Assembly: GCA_022072505.1 (NCBI GenBank)
Contig: JAJVHU010000001.1
Location: forward strand, 48,068-86,380
Direction of reading: 5' to 3'
Length of the DNA: 38,313 bases
Source of the DNA: Phycisphaerae bacterium
Lineage (GTDB): Bacteria > Planctomycetota > Phycisphaerae > UBA1845
The notes under the pieces are model-generated. The model made no database searches and was not told the origin of the DNA. It was given only the letters and a program-made list of their open reading frames with translations. Both the position numbers and the translations under genes were made by a program. Positions within the stretch are counted from its first letter, which is position 1. The number at the start of each line of letters is the position of its first letter. Below, in pieces: positions 1 through 9,096 of the stretch.

Positions 1-2498
1 GCCGGCGTCCACGGCGCGATCCCGTCAGGCAGAATCTTCATGTAATCGCTGGCGGCGACGACCGGCGCCGGGCGCTGCGACAGCCTTTGCGCAATGAAGG
101 GCGTGCGCGGCGCGGCATCCGGATGCAGACGGTTGTGCCGCTCGCACTCGAGGGCGTCGCGGCGCAGCTCGGTATAACTGGTCACCGACCAGACCTCGGC
201 GGAAACGTCATACTGCTCGGCAAGAATCCGCTGCGCGTCCAGCACGCCGTTGAGGATCGCCCCGCTCCCGAAAAGGTGGACGAAAGGCTTGTTCTTGTCG
301 CGCCCCGCCAGCGGCGACGGCCGGAACCGGTACATCCCCTTGAGAATCCCTTCCGCCACCTCCGCACCTTCCGGCATCGGAGGCATCAGGTAGGTCTCGT
401 TCTCGCACGTCAGGTAATAAAAGACGTCCTCCCGCGCCTCGTACATCCGGCGGATGCCCTCCTGCACGATCACCGCCAGTTCGTAAGCGTACGCCGCGTC
501 GTAGCTGATGCAGTTCGGAACCACGCTCGACAGCACCAGCGAATGCCCGTCCTGATGCTGAAGCCCCTCGCCCGCCAGCGTCGTCCGGCCCGCCGTGCCG
601 CCGATCAGGAACCCCTTCCCGCGGGAGTCCGCGAAGGCCCAGATCATGTCGCCGACGCGCTGGAACCCGAACATCGAGTAAAAGAAATAAAACGGGATCA
701 TGTTCACGCCGTGGGTGGCGTAGGCCGTGCCCGCCGCCGTGAACGATCCCATCGAACCCGCCTCGGTGATGCCCTCCTCGAGAAGCTGACCCTCCTTCGC
801 CTCGCGGTAGTAAAGGAAAAGGTCGGAATCCACCGGGTCGTAAAGCTGCCCCTTGTGAGCGTAAATGCCGTACTTGCGGAACAGCGCGTCCATCCCGAAC
901 GTCCGCGCCTCGTCCGGCACGATCGGAACGATCAGTTTGCCGATCTCCTTGTCGTCCATCAGACGGGTCAGGATCCGCACCATCGACATCGTCGTGGCGG
1001 CCTCGCGGTCCTTCGTTCCGCCGAGGAACTCCGCGAACTTGTCCAGTTTCGGCGCCGTGAACCCCGGGGCTTGCACGCGCCGCCCGGGCTGAAAACCTCC
1101 CAGCGCCGCCCGCCGCTCCTTCAGGTAGCGGATCTCCTCGCTGTTTTCCGGCGGTTTGTAAAACGGCATCTCCGCCAGCTTGTTGTTCGGGATCGGAATG
1201 TCGAAGCGATCGCGGAACTGGCGCAGCTCCTGCTCATTGAGCTTCTTCTGCTGGTGCGTGATGTTGCGGCCTTCACCCGCTTCGCCCAGTCCGTAACCCT
1301 TGATCGTCTTGGCGAGGATGACGGTCGGCTGTCCCTTGTGTTCGACGGCGGCTCGGTACGCGGCGTTCACCTTGACGGGATCGTGCCCGCCGCGGCGCAT
1401 GCTGAGGATCTGCTCGTCCGTCAGCGACTCCGCGAGCTTCAGAAGCCGCGGGTGGACGCCGAAGAATTCCTGCCGCGTTTCCGCGCCGGGCTGGACGCAG
1501 TACCGCTGGTAGTCGCCGTCGAGCGCGTCGGTCATGCGCTCGATCAGCAGATCCGCATCAGGACTTTCCAGCAGCGGATCCCAGTCACTGCCCCAGATCA
1601 CCTTGATCACGTTCCAACCCGCCCCGCGGAACGCCGCCTCCAGTTCCTGAATGATCTTCCCGTTTCCGCGCACCGGCCCGTCAAGACGCTGAAGATTGCA
1701 ATTGACCACGAACGTCAGATTGTCCAGCCCCTCGCGCGAGGCCAGCGTCAGCGCCCCGAGCGTCTCCGGTTCGTCCGTCTCGCCGTCGCCGAGGAAACAC
1801 CAGACCCGCTGGCGCTCCGTATTCTTGATCCCGCGATCGTGCAGGTAGCGGTTGAAGCGCGCCTGGTAGATCGCCGTGATCGCGCCAAGTCCCATCGAAA
1901 CCGTGGGGAACTCCCAGAAATCCGGCATCAGCCACGGATGCGGGTACGACGAAATCTGCTGCCCGATGCGGACGCGGCGGCGGAAATGCGCGAGGTCGTC
2001 CGCCGAGAGTCGTCCTTCCAGAAACGCACGGGCGTAAATGCCCGGCGCGGCGTGTCCCTGAAAAAATATCTGATCGCCTCCGCCTTCCGCGTCCTTGCCG
2101 CGGAAGTAGTGATGAAACCCGACCTGGTAGAGCGTCGCCGCGGATTGAAATGTCGAAATATGTCCGCCGATGCCCGGGAACTCCCGGTTCGCGCGCACCA
2201 CCATCGCCACCGCGTTCCAGCGCATCAGGCTTTTGATCCGCCGCTCGATCGCACGGTCCCCGGGATAAGGCGGCGTCTTGTCCGCCGGGATCGTGTTCAC
2301 ATAAGGCGTGTTCAGCGCCGCCGGGACGGCGACGCCGCGCCGCCGACCCCGGTCAATCAGCCGGCGAAGCAGAAATAAGACGCGCTCGTACCCGCCGTGC
2401 TGGGCGAGCACGGCATCCAGGGATTCCTCCCACTCCGCCGTTTCCACCGGGTCGGCGTCCGGTATCCGGTTTACGTCCATTGCAACGTCAGTGCTCAT
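1..2498 (-). CDS. aceE: Pyruvate dehydrogenase E1 component, homodimeric type (3' end outside window)
   Basis: Thiamine-diphosphate enzyme that decarboxylates pyruvate and passes the acetyl group to lipoyl-E2 in the cytosolic pyruvate dehydrogenase complex. The minus strand is open from ATG at 2498 to the window edge (832 codons), so no stop is seen. The family is about 890 aa, so roughly 60-70 C-terminal residues are missing. The translation follows AceE throughout: an N-terminal stretch with NTPYVNTI and HISTFQSAATLYQVGFHHYF-like blocks, then the ThDP/Mg motif GDGETDEP at residues 237-244 followed by NCNLQRLDGPV, and near the edge VAASDYMK, which matches the AceE C-terminal domain. A GAGG lies about 10 nt before the start; a second in-frame ATG at 2480 is an alternative. 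It diverges from the S9 peptidase across a 113-bp gap that must hold both promoters. No E2 or E3 gene is visible. The long plus-strand open frame opposite it is an antisense shadow. Confidence 0.95.
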   Translation of the reverse strand, partial: MSTDVAMDVNRIPDADPVETAEWEESLDAVLAQHGGYERVLFLLRRLIDRGRRRGVAVPAALNTPYVNTIPADKTPPYPGDRAIERRIKSLMRWNAVAMVVRANREFPGIGGHISTFQSAATLYQVGFHHYFRGKDAEGGGDQIFFQGHAAPGIYARAFLEGRLSADDLAHFRRRVRIGQQISSYPHPWLMPDFWEFPTVSMGLGAITAIYQARFNRYLHDRGIKNTERQRVWCFLGDGETDEPETLGALTLASREGLDNLTFVVNCNLQRLDGPVRGNGKIIQELEAAFRGAGWNVIKVIWGSDWDPLLESPDADLLIERMTDALDGDYQRYCVQPGAETRQEFFGVHPRLLKLAESLTDEQILSMRRGGHDPVKVNAAYRAAVEHKGQPTVILAKTIKGYGLGEAGEGRNITHQQKKLNEQELRQFRDRFDIPIPNNKLAEMPFYKPPENSEEIRYLKERRAALGGFQPGRRVQAPGFTAPKLDKFAEFLGGTKDREAATTMSMVRILTRLMDDKEIGKLIVPIVPDEARTFGMDALFRKYGIYAHKGQLYDPVDSDLFLYYREAKEGQLLEEGITEAGSMGSFTAAGTAYATHGVNMIPFYFFYSMFGFQRVGDMIWAFADSRGKGFLIGGTAGRTTLAGEGLQHQDGHSLVLSSVVPNCISYDAAYAYELAVIVQEGIRRMYEAREDVFYYLTCENETYLMPPMPEGAEVAEGILKGMYRFRPSPLAGRDKNKPFVHLFGSGAILNGVLDAQRILAEQYDVSAEVWSVTSYTELRRDALECERHNRLHPDAAPRTPFIAQRLSQRPAPVVAASDYMKILPDGIAPWTP

Positions 2499-2611
2499 CA
2501 GGGATAACCTCACCCGATCGGTCGGGATCGCCGCCGAACACGCGTTCGCCGCGCGCGGCTCGTGAACCGGCGGCCCGAAGGATAAACCGAGCATCTTACA
2601 GGAGATCGACC

Positions 2612-4687
2612 GTGTTGTCAGGTGTCGTGACGTCGGTAGTGTTAACCTTGGTATTTGTCTCTTGTGCGTTTGCGCAAAACGCGCCCTCCGCCGCGCCTCG
2701 GCCGTTCTCGGTTCAAGACCTCGTCGCGTTCGACCGCATCAGCGATCCCGTCGTCTCCCCCGACGGTGGTCGCGTCGTTTTCGCCCTCCGCAAAACGGAT
2801 CTGGACGCCAACAAGGGCCGCACAAACCTCTGGACCGTCAAAGCGGACGGCTCGGATCTCCGCCAGTTGACCAACCAGCCGGAAAGCGACTCCCAGCCGA
2901 GGTGGTCGCCGGACGGGAAAGGCGTGTATTTCCTGTCGGGGCGGTCCGGATCGTCGCAGGTGTGGCGCATCGACCTTGCCGGCGGGGAGGCGCGGCAGGT
3001 GACCGACCAGCCGCTGGACATCAACGGCTTCGTCATCGCGCCGGACGGATCCAGCCTCCTGCTTTGCATGGACGTTTACGTGGACCTGCCCAACCCCGCC
3101 GACACCGCCGCACGACTGAAGGAGCGCGAAGCCCGCAAGGCGACCGGGCGCTTGTACGACGCGGCGCTCTTCCGGCACTGGGATTCCTGGAAGGACGGGC
3201 GGCGCGGGCACTTGTTCGTACTGCCGCTGGACGCTTCCGGCACGGCGAAATCCGCCGCGACGCCGATCGACCTCATGAACGGCATGAACGCGGACTGTCC
3301 GTCAAAACCCTTCGGTGGGACCGAGGAAATCACCTTCACGCCCGACGGGCGGTCCGTCGTGTTCACCGCGAAGAACGTCGGGCGCGAGGAAGCGTGGTCC
3401 ACCGATCATGATCTTTACGTCGTGCCCGTCGACGGGTCGTCCACCCCGCGCTGCCTGACCGATGACAACCCGGCGTGGGATACGCACCCGGTCTTCTCGC
3501 CCGACGGAAAGACCCTCGCCTGGCTGGCGATGCGCGTGCCGGGCTACGAGGCGGATCGCTTTCGCATCATGCTCAAGAGCTGGCCCGACGGGCCCGTGAA
3601 GTGCCTGACGGAAACGTGGGACCGGTCGCCGGCGGGGTTGATCTGGTCGGCGGACGGAAAGTCGATCTTCGCCACGGCGGACAACATCGGGCAACACTCG
3701 TTGTTCTCGGTGGACATCGCCTCCGGCGCGGCGAAGGTGATCGTCCCGCAGGGGCACGCGCGCTTCCCGCAGCGGGCCGGCGACCGTCTCCTGATCGGTC
3801 TCGATCATCTGCAAAGCCCCGTCGAGCTTTACACGCTCAAGCCCGACGGTTCGGACGTGAAGGCGATCACGAAGGTGAACGCCGAGCGTCTCGCCGCGGT
3901 GCGGACGGGGGAGCCGGAGCAGTTCAGCTTCAAGGGCTGGAATGACGAGACCGTCCACGTCTACGTGGTCAAACCGGTCGGGTTCGACTCGGCGAAGAAA
4001 TACCCGGTGGCGTTCCTCATTCACGGCGGTCCGCAAGGCTCGTTCGGCAACGACTTTCACTACCGCTGGAACCCGCAGACCTACGCCGGGGCGGGCTACG
4101 CGGCCGTGATGGTGGATTTTCACGGATCGACCGGTTACGGACAGGCGTTCTGTGACTCGATCCAGAATGACTGGGGCGGCAAGCCGCTGGAGGATCTGAA
4201 AAAGGGGCTCGAGGCGACGCTTCAGCGGTACCCCTGGATGGACGGCGCGCGCGTCGCGGCGCTCGGCGCCTCTTACGGGGGGTACATGATCAACTGGATC
4301 GCGGGCAACTGGCCGGACCGCTTCCGCTGCCTCGTCAATCATGACGGCGTGTTCGACACCCGGATGGGCTACTTCGACACGGAGGAACTCTGGTTCCCCG
4401 AGCGCGAGCACGGCGGAACGCCCTGGGACCGCCCGGAATCGTTCGAGGAGCACAATCCGGTCAATTTCGTGAAGCACTGGAAGACGCCGATGCTGGTCAT
4501 TCACGGCGGCAACGACTACCGCGTCTGCGACACGCACGGCATCGGCGCGTTCAACGCCCTGCAGCGGAAAGGCATCCCGAGCCGGTTCCTGCACTTCCCG
4601 GATGAGAATCACTGGGTGCTGAAACCGCACAACAGCCTCTTGTGGCACGAGACGGTGATCGGGTGGCTCGATCAGTGGTGCAAATAA
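2612..4687 (+). CDS. Secreted S9 family peptidase (prolyl oligopeptidase / acylaminoacyl-peptidase type)
   Basis: Serine peptidase with an N-terminal TolB-like beta-propeller and a C-terminal alpha/beta-hydrolase domain, 691 aa from the chosen GTG. I chose GTG 2612 because GGAG sits 7-8 nt before it and it opens directly into a signal peptide (hydrophobic to residue 18, likely cleavage after AFA at 21). The frame is open further upstream, but that part has no signal character. Propeller repeats of the form SPDG/SADGK occur from about residue 30 to 390. The hydrolase domain carries the nucleophile motif GASYGGYM (Ser554), Asp635 in HGGNDYRV and His667 in DENHWVL, so the triad is complete. The product probably acts on short peptides in the periplasm or outside. 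It stands alone between aceE (divergent) and the exporter. Substrate is not readable from sequence. Confidence 0.93.
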   Translation: MLSGVVTSVVLTLVFVSCAFAQNAPSAAPRPFSVQDLVAFDRISDPVVSPDGGRVVFALRKTDLDANKGRTNLWTVKADGSDLRQLTNQPESDSQPRWSPDGKGVYFLSGRSGSSQVWRIDLAGGEARQVTDQPLDINGFVIAPDGSSLLLCMDVYVDLPNPADTAARLKEREARKATGRLYDAALFRHWDSWKDGRRGHLFVLPLDASGTAKSAATPIDLMNGMNADCPSKPFGGTEEITFTPDGRSVVFTAKNVGREEAWSTDHDLYVVPVDGSSTPRCLTDDNPAWDTHPVFSPDGKTLAWLAMRVPGYEADRFRIMLKSWPDGPVKCLTETWDRSPAGLIWSADGKSIFATADNIGQHSLFSVDIASGAAKVIVPQGHARFPQRAGDRLLIGLDHLQSPVELYTLKPDGSDVKAITKVNAERLAAVRTGEPEQFSFKGWNDETVHVYVVKPVGFDSAKKYPVAFLIHGGPQGSFGNDFHYRWNPQTYAGAGYAAVMVDFHGSTGYGQAFCDSIQNDWGGKPLEDLKKGLEATLQRYPWMDGARVAALGASYGGYMINWIAGNWPDRFRCLVNHDGVFDTRMGYFDTEELWFPEREHGGTPWDRPESFEEHNPVNFVKHWKTPMLVIHGGNDYRVCDTHGIGAFNALQRKGIPSRFLHFPDENHWVLKPHNSLLWHETVIGWLDQWCK

Positions 4688-4750
4688 AATAAGCACCGAT
4701 GTCGCGGGAGGCGTCGCGCCGTGAACCGGCCCGCGTCCGGGAGGTGGTGC

Positions 4751-5740
4751 GTGGCGCACTCACTGGAACCCTCGTCGTCGAAGTTGAGCGCTCAACCGGG
4801 CGCCGATGTAGTCGCGCCCACCGCCGCAGAGCATTCCCGCGTCACCCTCGTGCTGGCGTTTGCGGCAGTGTACGCCATCTGGGGGTCGACGTACCTGGCG
4901 ATCCGTTACGCCGTCGAGACGCTTCCGCCGCTTCTGATGGCCGGCGTACGCTTCATCCTCGCCGGCGCGATTCTGGCCGGCGTATACGGACCGCGGTCGC
5001 CCGAGAAGCTCACCGCCGCGCACTGGCGACGCGCGGGCGTCGTGGGCGTGCTGCTGCTGCTGGGCGGAAACGGGCTGGTGTGCTGGGCGGAACTGACGGT
5101 CCCCTCGGGGTTGGCAGCGCTGCTGGTGGCGACGATGCCGCTGTGGATGGCGACGCTGGACTGGGCGTTTTTCGGCGGACCTCGGCCGTCGCGCGCCGTC
5201 CTCATCGGGCTTCTGACGGGGCTGGGGGGCGTGTACATCCTCATCGGCGACGTGCCTCTCGGGGGCGCCGGCGCGGACCTCGGCGGCACGATCGCGCTTT
5301 TGTGCGCGTGCGTGTTCTGGACGGTGGGTTCGTTGATCGCGCGGCGCGGCGGGCTGCCGAAATCGACCCTGCTGGCGACCGGGATGGAAATGCTCGTCGG
5401 CGGCGCGGCGCTCGTGGCGGCGGGGCTGGTGATGGGCGAGGCCTCCCGGGTGAATCTCGCCGCGGTTTCGTGGCAATCCTGGGTCGCGTGGGCCTACCTC
5501 ATCGTCTTCGGGTCGTTGCTGGGCTTCACCGCCTACGTGTATCTGCTCAAAGCCACGACGCCGTCAAAGGTGGCGACGTACGCCTACGTCAACCCCGCGA
5601 TCGCGGTGGCGCTCGGCGCGGCGTTCGGCGACGGCGAGCTTTCCCCGCGCGTCGTGACGGCTGCGGCGATCATCCTCGCCTCCGTCGTCCTGATTCTGCG
5701 CAGCGCGCGCCCGGCGGGCAAAAAACAAGCGGAGGGGTGA
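4751..5740 (+). CDS. EamA/DMT-family transporter (YedA/RhaT-like exporter)
   Basis: Inner-membrane protein of the drug/metabolite transporter superfamily, with about ten hydrophobic helices arranged as two EamA repeats. The first repeat has the characteristic YAIWGSTYLAIRYAVETLPP opening and MAGVRFILAG; the second ends with AYVNPAIAVALGAAFGDGE, typical of this family's last helices. Start: GTG 4751 is preceded by GGGAGG with 6 nt spacing, a better site than the upstream in-frame GTG at 4721, which has GGGAG about 10 nt away. From 4751 the product is 329 aa. It starts 63 bp after the peptidase stop and may be co-transcribed with it. EamA proteins export amino acids, metabolites or drugs; the substrate here is unknown. 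Confidence 0.88.
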   Translation: MAHSLEPSSSKLSAQPGADVVAPTAAEHSRVTLVLAFAAVYAIWGSTYLAIRYAVETLPPLLMAGVRFILAGAILAGVYGPRSPEKLTAAHWRRAGVVGVLLLLGGNGLVCWAELTVPSGLAALLVATMPLWMATLDWAFFGGPRPSRAVLIGLLTGLGGVYILIGDVPLGGAGADLGGTIALLCACVFWTVGSLIARRGGLPKSTLLATGMEMLVGGAALVAAGLVMGEASRVNLAAVSWQSWVAWAYLIVFGSLLGFTAYVYLLKATTPSKVATYAYVNPAIAVALGAAFGDGELSPRVVTAAAIILASVVLILRSARPAGKKQAEG

Positions 5741-5801
5741 TCCTCCCCGGGACCGGGCGGTTCGGCTGGCTTCCGAACCCGCCGCGGGTATCTTGTCTGC
5801 A

Positions 5802-7655
5802 ATGCGGCCGTCGCCTTCGTCCAACTCCGTGATTCACCCGGGCGGCGTCGTCCTCGCGCCCGGACGGATGCTCTCGATCGCCGAGGTCGTCGGGGTCAGC
5901 CGCGGCGACGGCGAACACTTCGCGGAAGTGCGGCTGGAGGGGGACTGGCGCGCGCGTTGTCAGCGGTCGGCGGATTACGTGCGCCGCCTGCTGGACACGG
6001 TGCAGGGGCGCGACGACGAGGCGCTCGCGTCGCTGGTTCGAGACTTCTTCGCGGACGGCGCGCCGCCTTCCGTGGCGACGCTCCTCGCGCGACCGACGAA
6101 CGACTCCGCGGCGACCCGGGCGCTGGCGTCGCGGGCGCTCGTTTACGGCGTGACGACCGGATTCGGGAACAATAAGGACAAAGCGCTGCGTTCACGGGAG
6201 GACGCCCTGCGCATGCAGGTCAACCTGCTGCGCAGCCACGCCGCCGGCGTCGGACCGCCCGCCCCGGTCGAGGTCGTCCGGGCGGCGATCCTGCTGCGCA
6301 TCCGGTCCTTCATGGAGGGTTGCTCCGGCGTAAGACCGGAGCTGGTCGAGTTTCTCGTCGAACTGCTCAACCGCCGCGTCCACCCCTGGGTTCCGCAACA
6401 GGGATCGGTCGGTTCCTCGGGGGATCTTTGCCCGCTGGCGCATCTTTTCCTGTGCGTGATCGGGGAGGGGCTGGCGTGGGCGGACGGCGCGGCGGGCGCC
6501 GGCAGGCCGCCTGAGGCGGATCGTCGCGACGCGCCACTGTCGGCGCGCGAGGCCTTGGCGCAGGTCGGACTTTCTCCGCTCACGCACCTCGAGCCGAAGG
6601 AAGGCCTGGCGCTTACAAACGGAACGACGTTCACGACGGCTTACGCGGCGCTGGCGGTGCATGACGCGGAGGTGCTGCTCGGCACGGCGAACGTGGGCGC
6701 GGCGATGTCGCTTCAGGCGTTGCTCGGCGGCGCGCGGGCGCTGGACGCAAAAATTCACCGCGTGCGCGGGCACGCGGGTCAGCAGAGTGCGGCGGCGGAG
6801 ATTCTCGCGTTTGCGCAAGGCGGGAACCTGCTTGACACGTCGGACGACGTGCAGGACGCGTACTCGCTGCGGTGCGCCCCGCAGGTTCACGGCGCCGCCA
6901 CGACGGCGATCCGCCACGCCGCTGAAGCCGTTGCGCAGGAGATCAACGCGGTCACCGACAATCCGCTGCTTTTTGTCGACGAGTCCGGCGGTGATGCGGG
7001 TGACACGGCTCCGGTGGACGGGTTCGCGCGCTGCATTTTCCAGGCGTATTCGGGCGGCAATTTTCACGGCGAGCCGGTCGGGATGGTGATGGATTACCTC
7101 AAGATCGCCGTCGCAGAGCTGGCCTCGATCAGCGAGCGCCGCACGCAGCACCTGCTCGACCGGCATCACAATCGGGGTCTTCCCGCGAATCTCGCGGCTG
7201 ACCCGGCCTCCGGACTGAATTCGGGGTTGATGATCGCTCAGTACACGGCGGCGGCGCTCGTCTCGGAGAACAAGACGCTGGCGCACCCGGCGACGGTGGA
7301 CTCGATCCCGACGTCCGCCAACACGGAGGATCACGTGGCGATGGCGCCGATCGCCGCCAGACACGCGCGGCAGATTATCGACAACACGCGCCACGTGCTG
7401 GCGATCGAGCTGCTTTGCGCCGTCGAGGCGCTTGAACACCGCTGCGCCGAGCACGCCGCGGGAGGATCCAGCGCGCGCCTCAGCCCGGCGGCGGCGGCGG
7501 TTCTGCGGCTCGTGCGGGGCGGATCGGAAGGCGTGGCGCCGGCGGCGACGCTGACGGACGACGACCTGTTGTGGCCCCGGATCGCGGTCGTGGCGGCGCA
7601 CGTGGCGTCCGGCGCGGCGATCCAGGCGGCCCGCGCCGCCGTTGCACCCGGTTGA
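5802..7655 (+). CDS. hutH: Histidine ammonia-lyase, long variant with Ser-Ser-Gly MIO site
   Basis: Member of the MIO-cofactor aromatic amino acid lyases, which convert histidine to urocanate and ammonia. Recognisable blocks are VYGVTTGFGNNKD, VNLLRSHAAGVG, the MIO tripeptide region GSSGDLCPLAHL (Ser205-Ser206-Gly207), LTNGTTFTTAYAAL, NAVTDNPLLF, GGNFHGEPVG and DSIPTSANTEDHVAM with the EDH motif. The Ser-His pair in the RSHAAG block is what histidine lyases carry at the substrate-selectivity position, against Phe-Leu or His-Leu in PAL/TAL. Two oddities: Ser replaces the usual Ala of the Ala-Ser-Gly cofactor motif, and about 45 extra residues lie between the first helix and VYGVTTGFG, making 617 aa against roughly 510 for typical HutH. 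Start: ATG 5802; an in-frame TTG at 5793 is possible and no strong Shine-Dalgarno is visible. No hutU, hutI or hutG is adjacent, so a standard hut operon is not shown. Confidence 0.9.
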   Translation: MRPSPSSNSVIHPGGVVLAPGRMLSIAEVVGVSRGDGEHFAEVRLEGDWRARCQRSADYVRRLLDTVQGRDDEALASLVRDFFADGAPPSVATLLARPTNDSAATRALASRALVYGVTTGFGNNKDKALRSREDALRMQVNLLRSHAAGVGPPAPVEVVRAAILLRIRSFMEGCSGVRPELVEFLVELLNRRVHPWVPQQGSVGSSGDLCPLAHLFLCVIGEGLAWADGAAGAGRPPEADRRDAPLSAREALAQVGLSPLTHLEPKEGLALTNGTTFTTAYAALAVHDAEVLLGTANVGAAMSLQALLGGARALDAKIHRVRGHAGQQSAAAEILAFAQGGNLLDTSDDVQDAYSLRCAPQVHGAATTAIRHAAEAVAQEINAVTDNPLLFVDESGGDAGDTAPVDGFARCIFQAYSGGNFHGEPVGMVMDYLKIAVAELASISERRTQHLLDRHHNRGLPANLAADPASGLNSGLMIAQYTAAALVSENKTLAHPATVDSIPTSANTEDHVAMAPIAARHARQIIDNTRHVLAIELLCAVEALEHRCAEHAAGGSSARLSPAAAAVLRLVRGGSEGVAPAATLTDDDLLWPRIAVVAAHVASGAAIQAARAAVAPG

Positions 7656-7751
7656 CGCCTCCGCGGGATCGACTTACGCTCCCCGCCGGGTGAGAGCGGC
7701 GCCGCCCTCCGCAACACCGCAACACGTAGGTTTCGACCAGGAGAATACGCA

Positions 7752-8357
7752 ATGCCGCACGAATTGCCTTCGCTTCCTTATGAGTTCAACGCCCTCGAGC
7801 CGCACATCGACGAGCCAACGATGCGCATCCACCACGGAAAACATCATGCGACGTACGTCGCCAAGTTGAACGAAGCCCTCGACAAGCACCCCGAACTGCA
7901 CAAGAAACCGCTGGAGGATCTGCTTCGCGGGCTGGCGTCCGTGCCCGACGACATCCGCGGCGCGGTGAACAATCACGGCGGCGGACACAGCAATCACTCG
8001 ATCTTCTGGAAGAACCTGAAGCCCGGCGGCGGCGGACAACCCGCCGGGGCGCTCGCCGACGCGATCAAGAGCGCGTTCGGCGGATTCGACGACTTCAAGG
8101 CGAAGTTCACCGCCGCCGCGGCGAACCGCTTCGGCAGCGGCTGGGCGTGGTTGTGCAGGGACGCCGGAGGGAAGCTGGTCATTCAGGACTTCCCGAACCA
8201 GGACAGCCCGCTGACGAAGGGCCTGACGCCGCTGCTGGGCGTGGACGTCTGGGAGCACGCGTACTACCTCAAGTATCAGAACCGCCGTCCGGATTACCTG
8301 GCCGCGTGGTGGAACGTCATCAACTGGGCGGATGTCGCCGAGCGCTTCGGGCGGTGA
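7752..8357 (+). CDS. sodA: Superoxide dismutase, Mn/Fe family
   Basis: Dismutates superoxide to oxygen and hydrogen peroxide. At 201 aa it has the normal family length. The opening [16 protein letters not shown] matches the Mn/Fe SOD start. The four metal ligands are present: His27 (IHHGKHH), His82 ([10 protein letters not shown]), Asp165 and His169 ([11 protein letters not shown]). The GGGH and NQDSPL signatures, with Gln150, are those usual in manganese enzymes, but cambialistic use cannot be excluded. AGGAGA lies about 8 nt before the ATG. There is no signal peptide, so it acts in the cytoplasm. It follows hutH by 96 bp and precedes coaD by 36 bp. Confidence 0.96.
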   Translation: MPHELPSLPYEFNALEPHIDEPTMRIHHGKHHATYVAKLNEALDKHPELHKKPLEDLLRGLASVPDDIRGAVNNHGGGHSNHSIFWKNLKPGGGGQPAGALADAIKSAFGGFDDFKAKFTAAAANRFGSGWAWLCRDAGGKLVIQDFPNQDSPLTKGLTPLLGVDVWEHAYYLKYQNRRPDYLAAWWNVINWADVAERFGR

Positions 8358-8393
8358 CGGACGGGCGGGACGGCGATCACGCTGACGACGCAC

Positions 8394-8924
8394 ATGCCGG
8401 ACTCCAGCAAGAGCGTGGGGATGTTCCCGGGCACGTTCGACCCGGTCACTTACGGACATCTCGACATCATCGAGCGCGCTGCGCGCATGTACGCGCGGCT
8501 CATCGTGGCGGTCGGGCACAACCCGGAGAAGGCCTCGGTCTTCACCGCTCCCGAGCGCGTCGAGATGCTGCGGGCGCAGGTGTCGCAACTGGTGAACGTC
8601 GAGGTCCGTCCGTATGAGGGGCTGACCGCGAGGTTCGCCCGGGACGCGGGCGCCGGCGTCATCGTTCGCGGCATCCGCGACAACGTCGATCTGCACGCCG
8701 AACTGGAACTCGCCAACACGAACATGCTCATCAGCGACATCGAAACCGTGTTCCTGATGGCCAGCTCCCAGCACGCGATGACGTCCAGCACGCTCATCAA
8801 GCAGATCGTCGAGATCGGCGGATACGACACGAACCGTCTCGCACGACTTGTCCCGCTTGAGATCGCGCGCCACCTCGAAGATCGCATCCGACGCCTGAAG
8901 GGCGAGCCCCCGCGGAGCGCCTGA
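8394..8924 (+). CDS. coaD: Phosphopantetheine adenylyltransferase
   Basis: Fourth step of coenzyme A synthesis: 4'-phosphopantetheine plus ATP gives dephospho-CoA. The product is 176 aa, of normal size plus a short N-terminal tail. Motifs are MFPGTFDPVTYGH (nucleotidyltransferase TxGH, residues 19-22), VRGIRDNVDLHAELELANTN (the RG.R...D...E...A.MN block) and SSTLIKQIVEIGG, equivalent to the ISSTxxR signature with Lys at the last place. ATG 8394 is the first start in frame; its Shine-Dalgarno is weak. It lies 36 bp after sod on the same strand, probably in the same transcript. Confidence 0.96.
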   Translation: MPDSSKSVGMFPGTFDPVTYGHLDIIERAARMYARLIVAVGHNPEKASVFTAPERVEMLRAQVSQLVNVEVRPYEGLTARFARDAGAGVIVRGIRDNVDLHAELELANTNMLISDIETVFLMASSQHAMTSSTLIKQIVEIGGYDTNRLARLVPLEIARHLEDRIRRLKGEPPRSA

Positions 8925-9096
8925 CCCGCGCTTTCGTTGCGACCGAGCCGCGCGCAGGCCGTCCGGGGCATTGCCCCCGGCCTCCGTCGCGCCTCGGGTT
9001 CATGATTTTCCCGCCCCGAAAAGCCTCGGCCCGCGTTCTCCCGGCCTGCCGCCGGGTATAACGTATTGCGAGCGAGGAGCCCCCGGAGGACGCAGG

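Noticed and set aside
87..2378. Long plus-strand open frame (763 codons)
   Set aside because: Antisense to aceE, Arg/His/Pro-rich with no family motif. The minus strand encodes a clear AceE, which has no stop only because the window cuts it.
3302..4759. 485-codon minus-strand open frame opposite the S9 peptidase
   Set aside because: Antisense shadow of a gene with an intact catalytic triad.
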